Positions 12,240-24,709 of a stretch of DNA of 64,000 nucleotides are shown here, piece by piece. The notes below the pieces were generated by a model. That model did not search any database. It worked only from the letters and a program-made list of their open reading frames with translations, and was not told the origin of the DNA. How positions within the stretch are numbered: position 1 is the stretch's first letter; each line of letters starts with the position of its first letter. The stretch covers positions 186,001-250,000 of the forward strand of contig JAACJO010000014.1 in the NCBI GenBank assembly GCA_013368445.1. The letters are read 5' to 3'. The DNA comes from Leucocoprinus leucothites. Lineage: Eukaryota > Basidiomycota > Agaricomycetes > Agaricales > Agaricaceae. Position numbers and translations under genes: made by a program.

Positions 12240-13520
12240 TCATTAGCAAAAGTGAGGGCACGGAGGCGGTGTTGGATAGGTGAAATACCATAAAACTTGG
12301 AATATCCCCGGTATTGAGATTAGGGGACACCGCTTGCAGCGATGGTGCGGCTTCTGCAATGATTCGGAGTTGTTGAAGGGATACAGGCTACTGAGTAGAA
12401 AGCTGCAAAACCTCGAGCGACCGCCAACACGTAGATGCAACTGGTGAAGCGAGCGATTGTTCCAGGGACTCAACGGTACACCCTTTAATACATAGCTGTT
12501 GGAGGGCGATGAGCTGGGGATGAATTCGAAGTCGCACAACTTGTTTGCGTTGGCCATAATGCGGACTTCCTGAAGCGACTTGAACCATCTTTTCCCAAGT
12601 AAAGTGAGACACTGGTTTTATCCGGAGAGTGAATGTGATTGGTGAGTGATTTGCAATTGAGACACAGTTTCTTCATCGACTTCGATCCGAGAGCTCGGAC
12701 AAAATCGAAAACCACCTCCCAGGGACCGATGAGGTCTTTAAACTAGTTAAAGTAGGAAGAAAGGTGTCCATCAATGATGCGCCAATTTGGGATATATGGC
12801 TCGATAAAGAGGGTCGAAAGGTGAGAGATAGATATTCGAGGGCAGGTAGGGATCCTAGGGGCCGAAGGTCATTGAAACTGTTGACGTTGACCATTTCCTG
12901 AAGTTCCAAAGCGCGAAGTTGGGGCACATTCACAAGGTGGTCTAAGAGCGACGACGGAAAGTGAGGAGTGTTTTTTATGAGGTGGCACATGTAACTTCGG
13001 CGGGTGTATGTAAACAATTTCGGTGGACGAAGATATTAACATGGGAAGAAGCTGGACGGAGAAATCGAAATCCTCGACCACAATGCCATGTAGCGAAGGG
13101 AAGAGCGGCGAACATCCGAGTAGTTGAATAACCTGGAACCAAGTGGAAACCGAAATGTGCTTCATCTCATTCGCGGGTCCTTCTATAATTTTCAACTCTG
13201 TGACAGCACTGGTGGCGGAAATAAATTGTTTCCAATCTTTCGAATCGATTCTTTCGGCAAGAGACTAAAATAATGTCACCCGCTCTGTGGTCGAGTAACA
13301 GGAGGGTTTACATATGTGGTGATTACCTTTCGTTTTGAAATTTCGAAAACACTGGAAGATCGGTAGGATAGAAGAGCGCGCCGCCTCCATCTGCGCGCTG
13401 GAAGAGGGATTAACCAGGGTGGTACCCGAGGGTGTAGAGGAGAGGCGTCGGGGCATCGTGAGGTAGCTGAAGGCGACGACCAGCGTCGAAGTGATATATA
13501 TTTGACTTTGCATACGACTA
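12240..13520 (-). pseudogene. F-box/LRR-type relic, several frames
   Basis: Leucine-rich segments of the same basidiomycete family as the relic at 2909-4610 are scattered over different frames. Examples are SPLFPSLHGIVVEDFDF (about 13.1 kb), VPQLRALELQEMVNVNSF then LRPLGSLPALEYLSLTF (about 12.8-12.9 kb), and shorter pieces towards 12.3 kb. The frame changes between blocks and no set of introns I could find restores one reading frame. Boundaries are approximate. A functional short protein cannot be excluded but is not supported. Confidence 0.5.
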
Positions 13521-14793
13521 TGATGTAAAGGCTAGGGAAACAAAAGCAGCAGTGAGAATCTGAGAAGGACAGGACGAACACGCGGCACCTGAACAGGACA
13601 AAAAGTCCAATCAAAGGAACGAACTCCGCATAAATGAGCTCCTTGCGCCCACACGCGCTAATCTGGGAAGTCTTGAGGCTACCGTGGGTGCGGAAGCTGG
13701 TGGGTTCGTGTAGTAGGGTAAGGAGCAAGAACGAAGCAAGAAAGGGTCTTTGACCTACAATGGTTGTTTCTTACTGTGCTTGATTTACCGTGGTAAGAGT
13801 GCCCATTGTGCGCATGAGAGATATGGGAAGCTGAGACCGTAAGCTACGGCTTCAAGCCTCAAGCCTCAAGCTCAAGACTGACCCATCCGTAGCGCAACGT
13901 CAGCACCTGCAAGAGCACACATGTGTCCCTTCCGAACCTTTGAGCCACCGAAAGCCTTAACTTTAAGCAAATTCAGGATTTAAACACGACAATCCACTCC
14001 TAATTTCTCGAATCAGAATAATATATAAATATCACCACACAAAGCGGCTCACCTACCAATCCCATCATTGTAGCAAATTTACAGACTCCGATCGGTCCGC
14101 GCTGACTACCCATGGAAGAGAAATGAAGATTGGCTGCGCCGAAGGTGTTTGGAAAAGATGCTTTTATTCTAAAAAAAATTCGGGCAGAGGAATTGAGGAG
14201 GGACGGATGAATCAATGAGGAATTGGGATTGCTCGAGTCCCCTGACTCCTTGTCGACACGTTGGTATTTGTTGATGGAAGTTGACGCGACTGACGTGGTC
14301 ACTCTCGGCTGAGGCTGACGTCACGCGTCAGTTTTTTTTTAGCTTGATCCTCGAATTCAATATTTAGCGCTCAGCAATGTTAGTGTAAGCAGGGGTAAGC
14401 TGACTACAGTCACTACAGCCTCTCCTGGGAAGGCTACATGGTTGGTAATACTCCGCAAGGCGGACGGTCGGAACAATCGGAGTAATACCGATGACACAGA
14501 TTTCAAATTTGAATTTGTCTTTGTCAGTCGTTCCCTCTCGTTGCTCCTGGATTTCAAAGCACTTTCCTCTGATAGGCTGGTTCTTGTGTCGAACACTCAA
14601 CGGGGCGAGCCTGCAGACTCCGTCCTGCCAGGACTTATCAGGGATAACCAGAACTTTGCTTGCTAACACCTAGACGACCGGGTTGCCTCTTGGTAAGCTC
14701 CTTTGTAATTCATTACCTTTATCCCCTCAACACCCGAGATACACAGTTCCTTCATCTCTGGGCGCATCATTCCACACTGAAGTCCCGTTGCCT
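13521..14793. other. Intergenic between F-box relic and GST-3
   Basis: Several short overlapping frames without motifs, and T and A runs near 14.17 and 14.33 kb. No gene supported. Confidence 0.4.
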
Positions 14794-14802
14794 AATATAA
14801 AC
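14794..14802 (+). promoter_or_regulatory. TATA-like box of GST-3
   Basis: AATATAAAC about 95 bp before the GST-3 ATG, matching the box position in the other paralogues; the weakest of the four. Confidence 0.45.
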
Positions 14803-14893
14803 GATGACCTTCACTGCATGATATTCTGCATAAACAACCCCACTACTTTTGTTCAGACCACCTGACCCAACTACCCAGCTCTTTTTCGCAGAA

Positions 14894-15694
14894 ATGGTTC
14901 TCAAACTTTACGGGCATCCTCTCTCTACCCCCGCCAAACTTGTTGCAGCTGTCTGCTACGAGAAGGAGGTTCCCTTTGAGTTCATTACTGTCGATATCCT
15001 GAAGGGCGAATCCAGAACTCCCGAGCACTTGGCCAAAAATCCCTGGGGAAAGATCCCCGTCATTGTAAGCTGCCAGAGTGTTATACTGCTTGGATAGATC
15101 GCTGATAATGGCTCGAGGACGACGATGGCTTTATTCTGTATGAAAGCCGCGCCATTGCGCGCCACATTGCGGACAAATATACCGCTAAAGGCCCTCAACT
15201 CATCCCTTCTGATGTCCACAAGCGTGCTCTTCTCGAGCAAGCTATCTCTAGTGAGGCTTTTACCTGGGATCGTGCTGCAGTTCCCGTCCTCCTCGAGACT
15301 GCTTACAAGAAGTGAGCCGCTTCTCTGTGATTCTCGGCCACAACAAACGCTGATGTCTCCGCAGGTACCAGGGTCTTGAATCCGACCCTGTGAAGGTCGA
15401 AGAGCTCACAAAAGCCTTGGCTGAGAAACTCGATGTCTACGAGAAAATACTTGCTAAGCAGAAATACATCGCTGGCGATGTTCGTTTCCTTTCATTACTT
15501 GATCGGTGGACCATGACTGACGGTGTGGCCCTTCACAGGAACTGACTATTGCCGATTTCTACTTCCTTCCAGCTGGCAGCGTCATACAATCCGTCGGTAT
15601 CAAAGTCATTGATGAAAGGCCGAATGTTGCTAGGTGGTTCAACGCGATCTCGTCTCGTTCCTCATGGCAAAAGGCCAGCACACTCAGCGCCTGA
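14894..15694 (+). CDS. Glutathione S-transferase, fungal phi-like, paralogue 3
   Basis: Glutathione transferase of 211 aa. Exons 14894-15064, 15118-15311, 15365-15479, 15539-15694. The catalytic-loop Ser-Thr is present (HPLSTPAKLV). YESRAIARHIADKY is the glutathione-binding element; YEKILAKQKYIAGD, ELTIADFYFLP and RPNVARWFNAI follow in the helical domain. It has the same exon plan as its three neighbours. It looks catalytically complete and is probably one of the active copies. Confidence 0.94.
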
Positions 15695-15819
15695 GTGTTC
15701 CCTCTCGCTAATATACAATCGCTATCGAAGTGTTGTCCTTGCATATCTTGATTAACGAACTTAGCCTATGATTCTGAGCAGTTATCTGTCAAAGTCATCC
15801 TAATTTTCCATAAATGCAT

Positions 15820-17043
15820 TTATTCCACCAAACTTTCGCGATGCTGAAAATCCGGTGTACGCAGAGATGAATTAGTGAGGGTATGAACTGAACGTCCCTC
15901 TTCCCCGATGGCCCACCCAAGACCAACACGTACATTCACCAATAAGCTCGTAATCCCCGCCACTTCTGGGAGACTATATAGTACCAAATATGATGCCTGA
16001 GGATCTAGGTAATGAAGGATCACAAAGATAATCATCCATGTGCTTCCAAGGATGCGGCTGAGTTTTCTGAAAGGCCGAATGCTTAAGCATAACTTACGTA
16101 TGAAGAGCAGCGCTTTCCGTGATAATTGAAATTAATTTCTGTTCGAATAGAACGTAGTAGTATCAATACCTCCTTGAAAAGGAGATTACCACTTACAAAT
16201 ACGACCCGCTGGCCTCCTATAGCTCGCATAAGCCGGGAATTGATCCACATTTTGTAAGAGATCAGTGTTGTAGCTCCAACGGTCGAACTGAAGCAGTTTA
16301 GCAAAACGCATCCAATCTTTGAGAATAAGTGAGTTACCTGAGGTTGAGAGCGGCAAAGAAGACACTTCCGGGCAACCAGTCTCGCCCGCTCTTGGAAAAT
16401 CTGACAACATAAAGAGTAAAATTAACTTGTATAAGTGAGAGACGTGATCGGTGATCGGTGAGATCTGAGATCTGAGAGGTAGCCTACCAGTATAACCCAA
16501 AACCATAACCCCACAAAGCCAGAGTATAATCTTCGAGCGGTCCCATATAATGTAGAGGCGAAACAGCTCAAGATATACACCAGTTAGTGGCAATGCATAC
16601 AAGTTAGCTTTTCGACTCAAGGGGCTCACAAGAATTATGTCGGCCACAAAAACCGCGATGCTGCCGATGAGAGTTTGTAAATACAGAAAGAAGGATGATC
16701 GAAGATCAATATCGTCTTCCGTAACGAGGTTTGGGTGTGAATATACAATCCAAGACAGGATCCAGCACTATAAGTCTTCAAAAATGAAAAAAGCCCCAAT
16801 AACGGAGCACAGTTGACTTACCGTTGTAATCAGTGCACAGAGTACATACCCAAGGGTAAGATAGACCGTTGTCCCGAGAGAGCCTGACGAGTGGCGTTTG
16901 TTTTCTTGTGACTGGTGGTGTAGAACCAACGTTGAGAGAATAAAGAGGACGATAAAGCAGCCATAAAAGGTGTTGGCAACGAAAAGTATACCAAGATTAG
17001 AGATCACAGAAGGAAGGGGGGACTGCATATGCATATTCAACAC
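15820..17043 (-). CDS. Seven-transmembrane protein of the basidiomycete DUF6533-like/uncharacterised 7TM group
   Basis: Membrane protein of 286 aa, no known function. Exons: 16822-17043, 16630-16767, 16488-16566, 16338-16380, 16197-16287, 16098-16138, 15820-16066; phases agree throughout. Recognisable elements in order: MQSPLPSVISNLGILFVANTFYG with TM1, VAD-IIL then FRLYIIWDRSKIILWL, PGSVFFAALNL, the ITESAAL helix start and the terminal VNVRVGLGWAIGEE. The last two are hallmarks of a large family of predicted fungal plasma-membrane proteins. The intron at 16067-16097 would be only 31 nt, which is unusually short, but it is needed to join the ESAAL exon in phase. The gene lies between GST-3 and GST-4 on the opposite strand; no link to detoxification is known. 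Confidence 0.75.
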
Positions 17044-18690
17044 GGGACGGTAATGTCACACTCTGCTGCCAGATGAGACACCTTTCCATGAGCTCAACAT
17101 TCCTCAAGCTGTTCTTATAGACCAAAATCTCCTCCCGAAACGCGGTTTGAATCAGAGATCACGTCACTCTCTTCCGAAGTTACCGGGAAGTCACAGTCAG
17201 ACTGAAATGAATCTGGAGTGGTTGTTGAAATCAGTGCCACTGGACATTTACTTGATCGTCATAGTATCACCGTGACAACCAACAGAGCTTCCGTGAACCC
17301 CACCGAGTGACTTTACACCATACCATTCTCAAGTGAAGAAATACGGGCCCCGGGGTCACGCTCCCTTGCGACTGTTGAGTGAAATCGTATACAACATACA
17401 TACAATGAGAGGTCAAGGGTTAGTCAAGTATGCAATTTGTGCAGCGCCTCAGCGACGGGGTACTACCAAATCTGTCAATCAGCGAAGGTGACGGCGCAGG
17501 CCCGAGGTACTACTCTGCCCATTGTGTGTTGACGGGTATGCATCAACAAGATTGGAATTGATACCCAACCTCGCCAGCGAAACTATAGTGTTGCGTGCTG
17601 GAATAGTCACGGCGCCACACCGTATATGTTTTACTTATTCGGGTGGCGTAGAGGATAGTACTTGATCGATTACTTACCCAGGCCAGCTGAGCCTTCACTA
17701 CTCTCCAAGCCTTTGAAGCCACGTATCCTCCAGTTTGTTTGGGCCACTCTTCACTGAGAGGTCAATTAAACGGACCGCACAGAAACCTGGCGCGAAACTT
17801 GATATGTACGGAGGTAGACTAGAATCGAGAATAGGAAGAGTCCTCCTCTTCCCGTTGCACAACTTATCCTTCCTAACGGAGAAAAATCAATTCATGCACT
17901 ATATGAGTCCCTCTCACTAGCTAGTCATAATAAGTATCACACCCACATATTCATTCTGTTTCAGAATAAAGTTACCTTGGCGGGGCGTTGAAACGTCGAA
18001 ATCGCACAGTTGAGTTTTGTTCAATAACGTTCATAGTTGCCTTAAATTAGAATAGACAAAGGTCGCAAGTGTGGTTAAACGAGATATTAGTGGGTGGTTG
18101 ATCTGGATCTTGCAGAAAGTAGTGACCGGCGGGGTTGATCCTAGAATATGTTGATAGTAGTACCACTCTCACCTCAAGTCTCGGTTCCTGGGGATCTTCA
18201 CCCTTATGAGAGTGGGTATATTTACTTAAATAGATCATCGATTATCAGCTACCGATCAGAGTTTTTTGGGCTACTTACTGTGCGAATCCGGGAACAAAAT
18301 AACGGCGATGCTACAGGTTCATCGTGCCAACAGAAAGGTTTCTCAGCCTCCAGGGTAGCGCTCAAATACTCATGTATTTGGCCCTGAAATGTCCTATCTG
18401 TACTGCTGGGTTCAGCGTCAGCATGTCTCCACTATCTATATTGACTATCCGTTAGTGTCAATGGTCTTAGGGTCACCCAGGAAGCTCAGGAGCGAAGTTC
18501 TTATCGCGGCAAGTGTCATGAATTGAGAAGGTGAAACAGGGTCATGCGGTGAACGATTGGCTCTTATTATGCGTCTATCGATCAAACTGCTATTACTATT
18601 GGCTTTAGGTACTACATTAGGTTGGCTCATTTACCACTGTGACCACGGGACCTATGGATTGCTAATCGGCGATGGGGCCCAATCAACTGG
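17044..18690. other. Intergenic, 1.65 kb
   Basis: Upstream region of both the minus-strand 7TM gene and plus-strand GST-4. The short frames lack any motif. Confidence 0.4.
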
Positions 18691-18697
18691 TATAAAG
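18691..18697 (+). promoter_or_regulatory. TATA box of GST-4
   Basis: TATAAAG, 83 bp before the preferred start codon. An in-frame-looking ATG at 18703 is on a different, short frame and is ignored. Confidence 0.6.
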
Positions 18698-18779
18698 CCA
18701 CCATGCAGAATCCCGTCGTAAGTAACCTTCTCTACGGAACGCGCCCGTTGCCCTCGTACTCTCTGATCCTAGTAGCATC

Positions 18780-19598
18780 ATGGTCCTCAAATTCTACGGA
18801 TACACACACTCAACAGCGGCAAAGATTGTCGCTATGGTGCTTCGCGAGAAGCAGATCCCCTACGAGTACATCCCCATCGACCTTGGCACGAGAGAGAACA
18901 GGGCATCGGAATATCTAGCACTTCAGCCATTCGGTCAAGTTCCGACTATTGTGAGTTCTACTGTGTCACCATCAGCCTAGCGCTCAATTGGCGTTAACTT
19001 TGCTATAGGACGACGATGGTTTTATTTTATACGAGAGTCGTGCGATCGCTCGCTACCTTGTTGAAAATTATCCGGGCCAAGGAACTGAGCTCATACCTTC
19101 GGATCCAAAGAAGCGGGCGCTTTTTGACCAGGCCGCATCTGTCGAGGCGTTCTGCTTTGATCATTATGTGAATCCTATCATTTTGGAAGGTCTCCTTCCA
19201 AAGTCAGTTTTAAAGCCATGATCTTGCTCGTCGAGCTCATCAAATTTGATTTATAGGATTCGAGGTCAACCGTACAACGAAGAAAGGATTAAACAACTAG
19301 CAGATGATCTCTCCAAGCGTCTCGATGTTTATGATCAAATTCTGTCCAAACAGAAATACATTGCTGGTGATGTAAGTGGTAACGTTCCAATCATTCAGGA
19401 AGTGGATCGTGCTTATACAGTGATTTATATTAGGAACTCACCCTTGCTGACCTGTACCACCTCCCTGGAGGTAGTCTACTCCCCTTGGTCGGAATCAATG
19501 TTATCCAAGAGAAGCCAAATGTTGCCAGGTGGTTTAACGAGATCTCCAATCTTGATTCGTGGAAGAAGGTGAAGGATGGATTACCGGGAGCTAATTGA
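18780..19598 (+). CDS. Glutathione S-transferase, fungal phi-like, paralogue 4
   Basis: Glutathione transferase of 214 aa. Exons 18780-18950, 19009-19202, 19257-19371, 19434-19598. The catalytic loop YTHSTAAKIV keeps Ser-Thr; YESRAIARYLVENY, YDQILSKQKYIAGD, ELTLADLYHLP and KPNVARWFNEI follow. It ends VKDGLPGAN, close to the end of paralogue 2 (VKDGLPARA), so these two copies may be the nearest pair. Intron positions are identical to the other copies. Confidence 0.94.
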
Positions 19599-21267
19599 AG
19601 GAGCTTATGTTTGGACTACGTATCCATTACTTGGTGAACAAATATATCTGAGCCATTGTTGGTGTATGAGGCTCAGTGCGGCAGCCGGGAACTCCGGCCG
19701 CCGAACGAGAAGCATCGAGGAGTTGTATATTTGACCGGATATAGTTCCTGTCACCTCCCATATCCTCTCATCGCACGCCTTTTGTCCAAAAGGGGCTTCA
19801 AAAGGTAAAATCTGAATCTGAATGAGCGTTTATCAGCGTATCCCTTGATGTGTTGCCAGAACAGGTGGCCCTCTACGGACCATATTTGGTCTATCTGATA
19901 TTAGATGAGATGAGTGTGGCAGAACCATAGTGATCCTCATATGCGAAGGTCGTTGATATCCATTTTAGTAAAAGACAAACGTGAGTGAAGAATAAGGTTC
20001 GCACCGAGAGTTCTGGTCTGCCGGCAAAAGTTGACAGATTCTTTGGCAACCCAGGTGACAATGCAAGCGCTGAGTTCAGCACAGGCTTATTCTCAATTGA
20101 TTGATTTGGTAATCTCGTATCACATTCATGCGGTCAGTGCTCCCCCAGGAATGCAATTTTTGAGCGTCCTCTGTCACGCACATTACATAACATTAAACAT
20201 GTTAATAGCATCAATAGAGCGGCGACAGAGGAGTCTGTGATGAACCCACAATCCTTCTGGCAACCATATTTTCGAGTCCAATGTTCGCGTCAAGAACATG
20301 CTATTACTATGTATTCGAAAAAAACTCACAAAGCCAAAAGTCCGGGGTGCTGGTGAATGTAGAGTGTTGAAGCCCTCAGTCTTGTAGCTTTGGCGACGCC
20401 GGCCGGCGGCGGGACGTACACTTAGGAGATGTCAAGGCCTGGCCTAAGCTTCAGTCTGCTTCAAGCCGAGTAATCAGAATTTTTTTCAGTGAGTGCAATC
20501 GGGTATCGGCTAGGGTGGGAGCAAGGAGTGCGAACTCAAAGTTAGACGTCTCCACCGTTAAACCATTCACGTGTATATGTGGTGCAGTCGAAGAAAATGT
20601 TACTGGCCCTTTACTGCGGTGCAAAACTTTACAGTGATCCGTCGAGCATATTACCACCCAATTAAGTAGGTCCTGGTTAAAAAGTCCGTCCCATACTAAC
20701 AGCCCGGCGCTTGCCTGGACGTCATCTACATACTTAGCTACTAATTGCTTCCCAAAATAACTCAAATTCTCTTGGGAAGATAGCCCTGGAAGCCGTGGAA
20801 CATTACTATGTAGGTTGCAGTCATGGGCGCTTAATGTTTAGATGATAATATTTCCTCCATTTTGACTTAGCTATTGAATATCAAGTACCATTTGAGGCTC
20901 CACGCAAGGATCTCCTATTATCAAGGGTGAGAATATGTATGATTTCAGGTAGATTTAAGTCTGCGCCGAGGCCTTCGTGCATTTACCGTCCAAGCAATTT
21001 GTTACATGTTGATTGAAGGGCTAGTCAATTTGAGGTTAGCGTGATGCAGCCCAAGTCAGTTGTGCTAATTCAGTTATCGAGACAGGATTGGGGTAGTATA
21101 ATCCTTTCCCCTTTACGCATAAGTCGGCATTGACCGGCATTGACCGGCAGTCGCTTTTCAAGGGACATGTTCATATTCAGGTTCTGGGGCAGCGTGCATC
21201 GTAGAACCCAATCTCAAAATTTCGGGTTGTCGATCACTCATAAAAGGTTGAAGTCAAGTCGCTTGCC
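19599..21267. other. Intergenic, 1.67 kb
   Basis: No supported gene. A short minus frame at 20451-20765 has no motif. A small tandem repeat of about 11 bp (TTGACCGGCA type) occurs near 21,130-21,150. Confidence 0.4.
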
Positions 21268-23244
21268 ATGTCGCTTGCCATTATGGACGATTCATCACTT
21301 ATACCGCCCCCAGGTTTTCTGCACCTTGGTACAGCCTCTGGTGCGCCCAGGCCTTATGTGTGCCACTTTGTCGTCCGAACTGAAATTCTTTGCATTGATG
21401 CAGCTGTCGGGACTGCATTGCTAATTTATGACATATTTCTTACCTTGGAACTTGAAGTGAGCATCCTTCACTCGAGGATTTTCTCAATGCACTAAAGCTT
21501 GATTTGTTAGTCCAAGTTGGTTTGGGGGTAAGAAGGCACAGATAGACCGAAGATACGCGTCAGTGTTAACGTTGATGATTCTGTAGCAAACGATGGTCTC
21601 TGAGCAAGATACTTTATTTCATATGTCGATATTCCTTTGCAGTTGTCGCGTTGTAAGTCCTTCGAGTCTCAACCCTTGGAAGTTTTCAAGACGATTCATG
21701 ATGTCATATGGCACCCAGAGCGACTTTTATCGGTGCGCCTTGATTTCTTTTTACCTCGTGCGCGCAGCTGAGCTCTTTCATCATTCCTCTAGTCTTCATG
21801 AACACAAGAGACCCGTCAAAGAATGTGAGAACATCTAGCTGCTTATTTTTGACAGTCGACTGAAGTGAGGATGGGCGTGTAGCTGTAGGTGCCCCGCACC
21901 GCCGAGGTTTGACTTCCTTTGATCATCAACATGTACACAGGTGCTATGTGTGGCAGAATGTCTGGGTTGTCTCGTAAGCACAAAGTCGGCACCACTGATA
22001 TTACTTACTGACTTTGACGTTTAGTGTTGCTTTCGCAAGTCTCATTCCGGATGCCTTGATCCTTTTTCGGTTGGATGCATTGTGCCGCACCCAAACAAGA
22101 AGTGAGTGATCCGTTGCAATTGGGGTCCACCTGAGAGTGACGATGTGATACAGCTCGTTGGATTACCTTCATCGTATTCATTAGTCAGTTCTCTTCGAAA
22201 CGGGCCTCCTGGAATACTCACTTACTTGGAACTCTGGCATAGTACACACATTTGTAAGTCGTTGATCATTTCTTCTTAAGTTCTGAGTCTTCAAAGACCC
22301 TAAGCATTTACACCCAGGCTCTTCTTGGATGCTACGTTATCAATAACCTCCTCTCACCACGCCAACCACTCGCACACATGGTGATTACTGGTTGCAATAT
22401 ATATATGTACGGTCGTGCGTCAAGAATGCAGGACATCCTGATGTAAGCCTTAGCTTTCATCACCGACGCTCCCAGAAATCAACTTGATATAATCAGACTT
22501 GTCTCAATCTTTGCTCAAGGTCCGTTCGATCGATCGAGATAGCGTCCAAGCGAGTCGGAAGAGTCTAACAGGTCACTTCTAGCCTATTATTTCCTCCTCA
22601 CTGTGGTCCAATTCATAAGTTGTGCTCGGCAAGTCCGCTCAGATGACCCCAGTTTCCATTTGAGTTCGGTGTTCAAGGTCAATCAGACCCTTCCAACCTA
22701 CTTTCTTCTCCTACGCCAAGGAGCCGTTTACTTCTTTGGGTAAGTCAAATTTCGTAGTCAAGCACAACGATTCTGACAACCTGAGTTTCAGGACCTCAAG
22801 TGTGTCTCCAATTTATATTCAAACACATCCCTGCTAATTGACTGAATAAAACAGTCTCATATGCGTTTATTATTTGTTTTGATTTTTTCTCTGACCCAGT
22901 GGATTGCCTTTGGGTGCCGGCAATTATGTATGTCACCCTTCGACTTCAGTTGCCTTGCAACTAACATGACTTGCGCAGGTTTTGGATGGCAGTTATTCCC
23001 ATACTGGTGCGCAATCGGCCTTGTTGACTCCAGCGGTTGTTTAACGGTCAATATACAGGGTTCTCGGTTTTACCTCAGCATGAAAAAGCTAGGGGATGCG
23101 AGCAACAACGGGAATAGCACGCGACTGCGTGCTATTAGCTTCACAGCAGTTTACAGTCCCCCTATTCCGATGACAGTTAATCCCGTGGACTTCGATATTG
23201 TAGAATATTTAATCAACTGTATATGTATGGCTTCTTCATCCTAA
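21268..23244 (+). CDS. DUF6533-type seven-transmembrane protein
   Basis: Predicted fungal membrane protein of unknown function. Exons 21268-21456, 21511-21527 (17-bp micro-exon) and 21587-21652 join to give the DUF6533 core: GTALLIYDIFLTLELE, then SKLVWGKRWSLSKILYF, then CRYSFAV. Later pieces follow the family order: CYVWQNVWVV (about 21.95 kb), ASLIPDALILFRLDAL (about 22.05 kb), YFLLTVVQF (about 22.6 kb), LLRQGAVYFFG (about 22.7 kb), and IQGSRFYLSMKKL near the end (after 23.05 kb), matching the family's GSRL-x-LNL element. I did not resolve the internal exons between 21,653 and 22,980, so the span and the stop at 23244 are approximate. A second ATG at 21283 could be the true start. Confidence 0.65.
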
Positions 23245-24709
23245 TGGGAATTTGGGTCCATTGCTACCACCGCCGGAATGACAATTATTTAGCTGACGAA
23301 GAAACGAAGACTCTAAGTAGTGCGTGAATCAACGGAAGCGGTACTATGTATTAGAAAGAAACGGGCTGGGACCATGTTGTCGTCTGGTTTGAGTGTCCCG
23401 GCACCATATCCCTGGGTGGCATTCGCAAATCAGCTGCTTCAGGTAGAAGACGAAGCTCGGCCAGAGGAAAGATGATATTCGGATCGCGGGCGATGGACGA
23501 TTGGAGGCTTCAGCTCTAGTTTCAGAAGGGTTTCGAGTTTCAAACATCCTCAACAGCCACGCAGATAGTATCTCGGGGAGGCCGTTAAAGATGAATGCGG
23601 TGATACTCTGAGATTCAGGGGCAGGATTAAACCTCTGAGGGGAATCATTGAGTTTGTTAGATAATGAATCAGATTTTGCTGGCAATTTATCGTCGAGTGT
23701 TAAGTATACAGCCAGAAGGATAAATGCCGAAGGATAGAGACTCCGGTGAGCTGAACAGCGGTGAATGTTTTCGCGGATCCTGTTTTGAAGGCCATCCTAG
23801 CGTTGCGCTTCTGGACCGCCAGACACATGCCGAGCACACACTAGAGTTAATCGGACTCATTCATTGTATACCACAAGAAAACATACACTGCGATCTTCGG
23901 ACTTCGTCGGAGTGCCTAGGCCCAGGAATAGGGCGGGGGATGAGGGTCAAGGTGATAATGGGATCGTGACAGGCATTTCGACATTTGAGAGTAGTAAGCA
24001 TAGTAGAAAGCCTTGGAGTGCACTCTGCGAACGGCGTTGAATGCATTGTTTCTCGCAATAATTAGCCAAAAGAATTGTTACCTTTGGCTTCATCCAAGCG
24101 ACCTCGCTGTTGCGGGGATCTCAAGAAATCGCTTTAGGATCAAATCTGCTGCAAGCAAGCCAAGTGTCGGGCTTTCTATACTTCCTGTCTGCATAATGAT
24201 CAGGAGTGCCGGTGAAGCTTGAAGCTTGAAGCCCTGATAGGAATAGTAAGCCTACGGAGTAAAACAGAATCATGGGCCTAGGCGAAGGCATCTGAGATCT
24301 GAGAGTCAGGAAACAAGATTCAGTTTCAGGCTTCTCAAAGCCAACCCGAAGTGCAGAATAGTTAATATGCGAGGGTCTAGCCATCACATCCCGTTCCCAA
24401 GGAACGTCTAGCGTCGTAACGCAGCCCTCCAATAATGCCATAAACTGTCAAAATCAAGCAATGGGTGTTCTGCTTGACTCGGTAGTCACTGTGCTCATCC
24501 CGATCAAGGCAATTAATGGGTGTTCGGGAGGAAACGTAAGGAGAACTGAATACTCTGGCCGCTCATCCGGGCTGCTCGGTGGCTGGATGTGTAAAACTGA
24601 ATGGGACGAACACGACTTTCTGAGAGAAGAAAGATCAGCGTATTGGAGGGGTGTCAGGATAGCGATCGAGTGTGTTGTTGCAAGAAGTTGTATTGGCCGT
24701 CCCAGCCCA
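23245..24709. other. Intergenic, 1.46 kb
   Basis: Minus-strand frames of about 106-113 codons at 23344-23685 and 24121-24441 have no recognisable motif or splice structure; no gene is called. Confidence 0.4.

Noticed and set aside
23344..24441. Minus-strand frames of 106-113 codons
   Set aside because: No recognisable domain and no phase-consistent joins between them.
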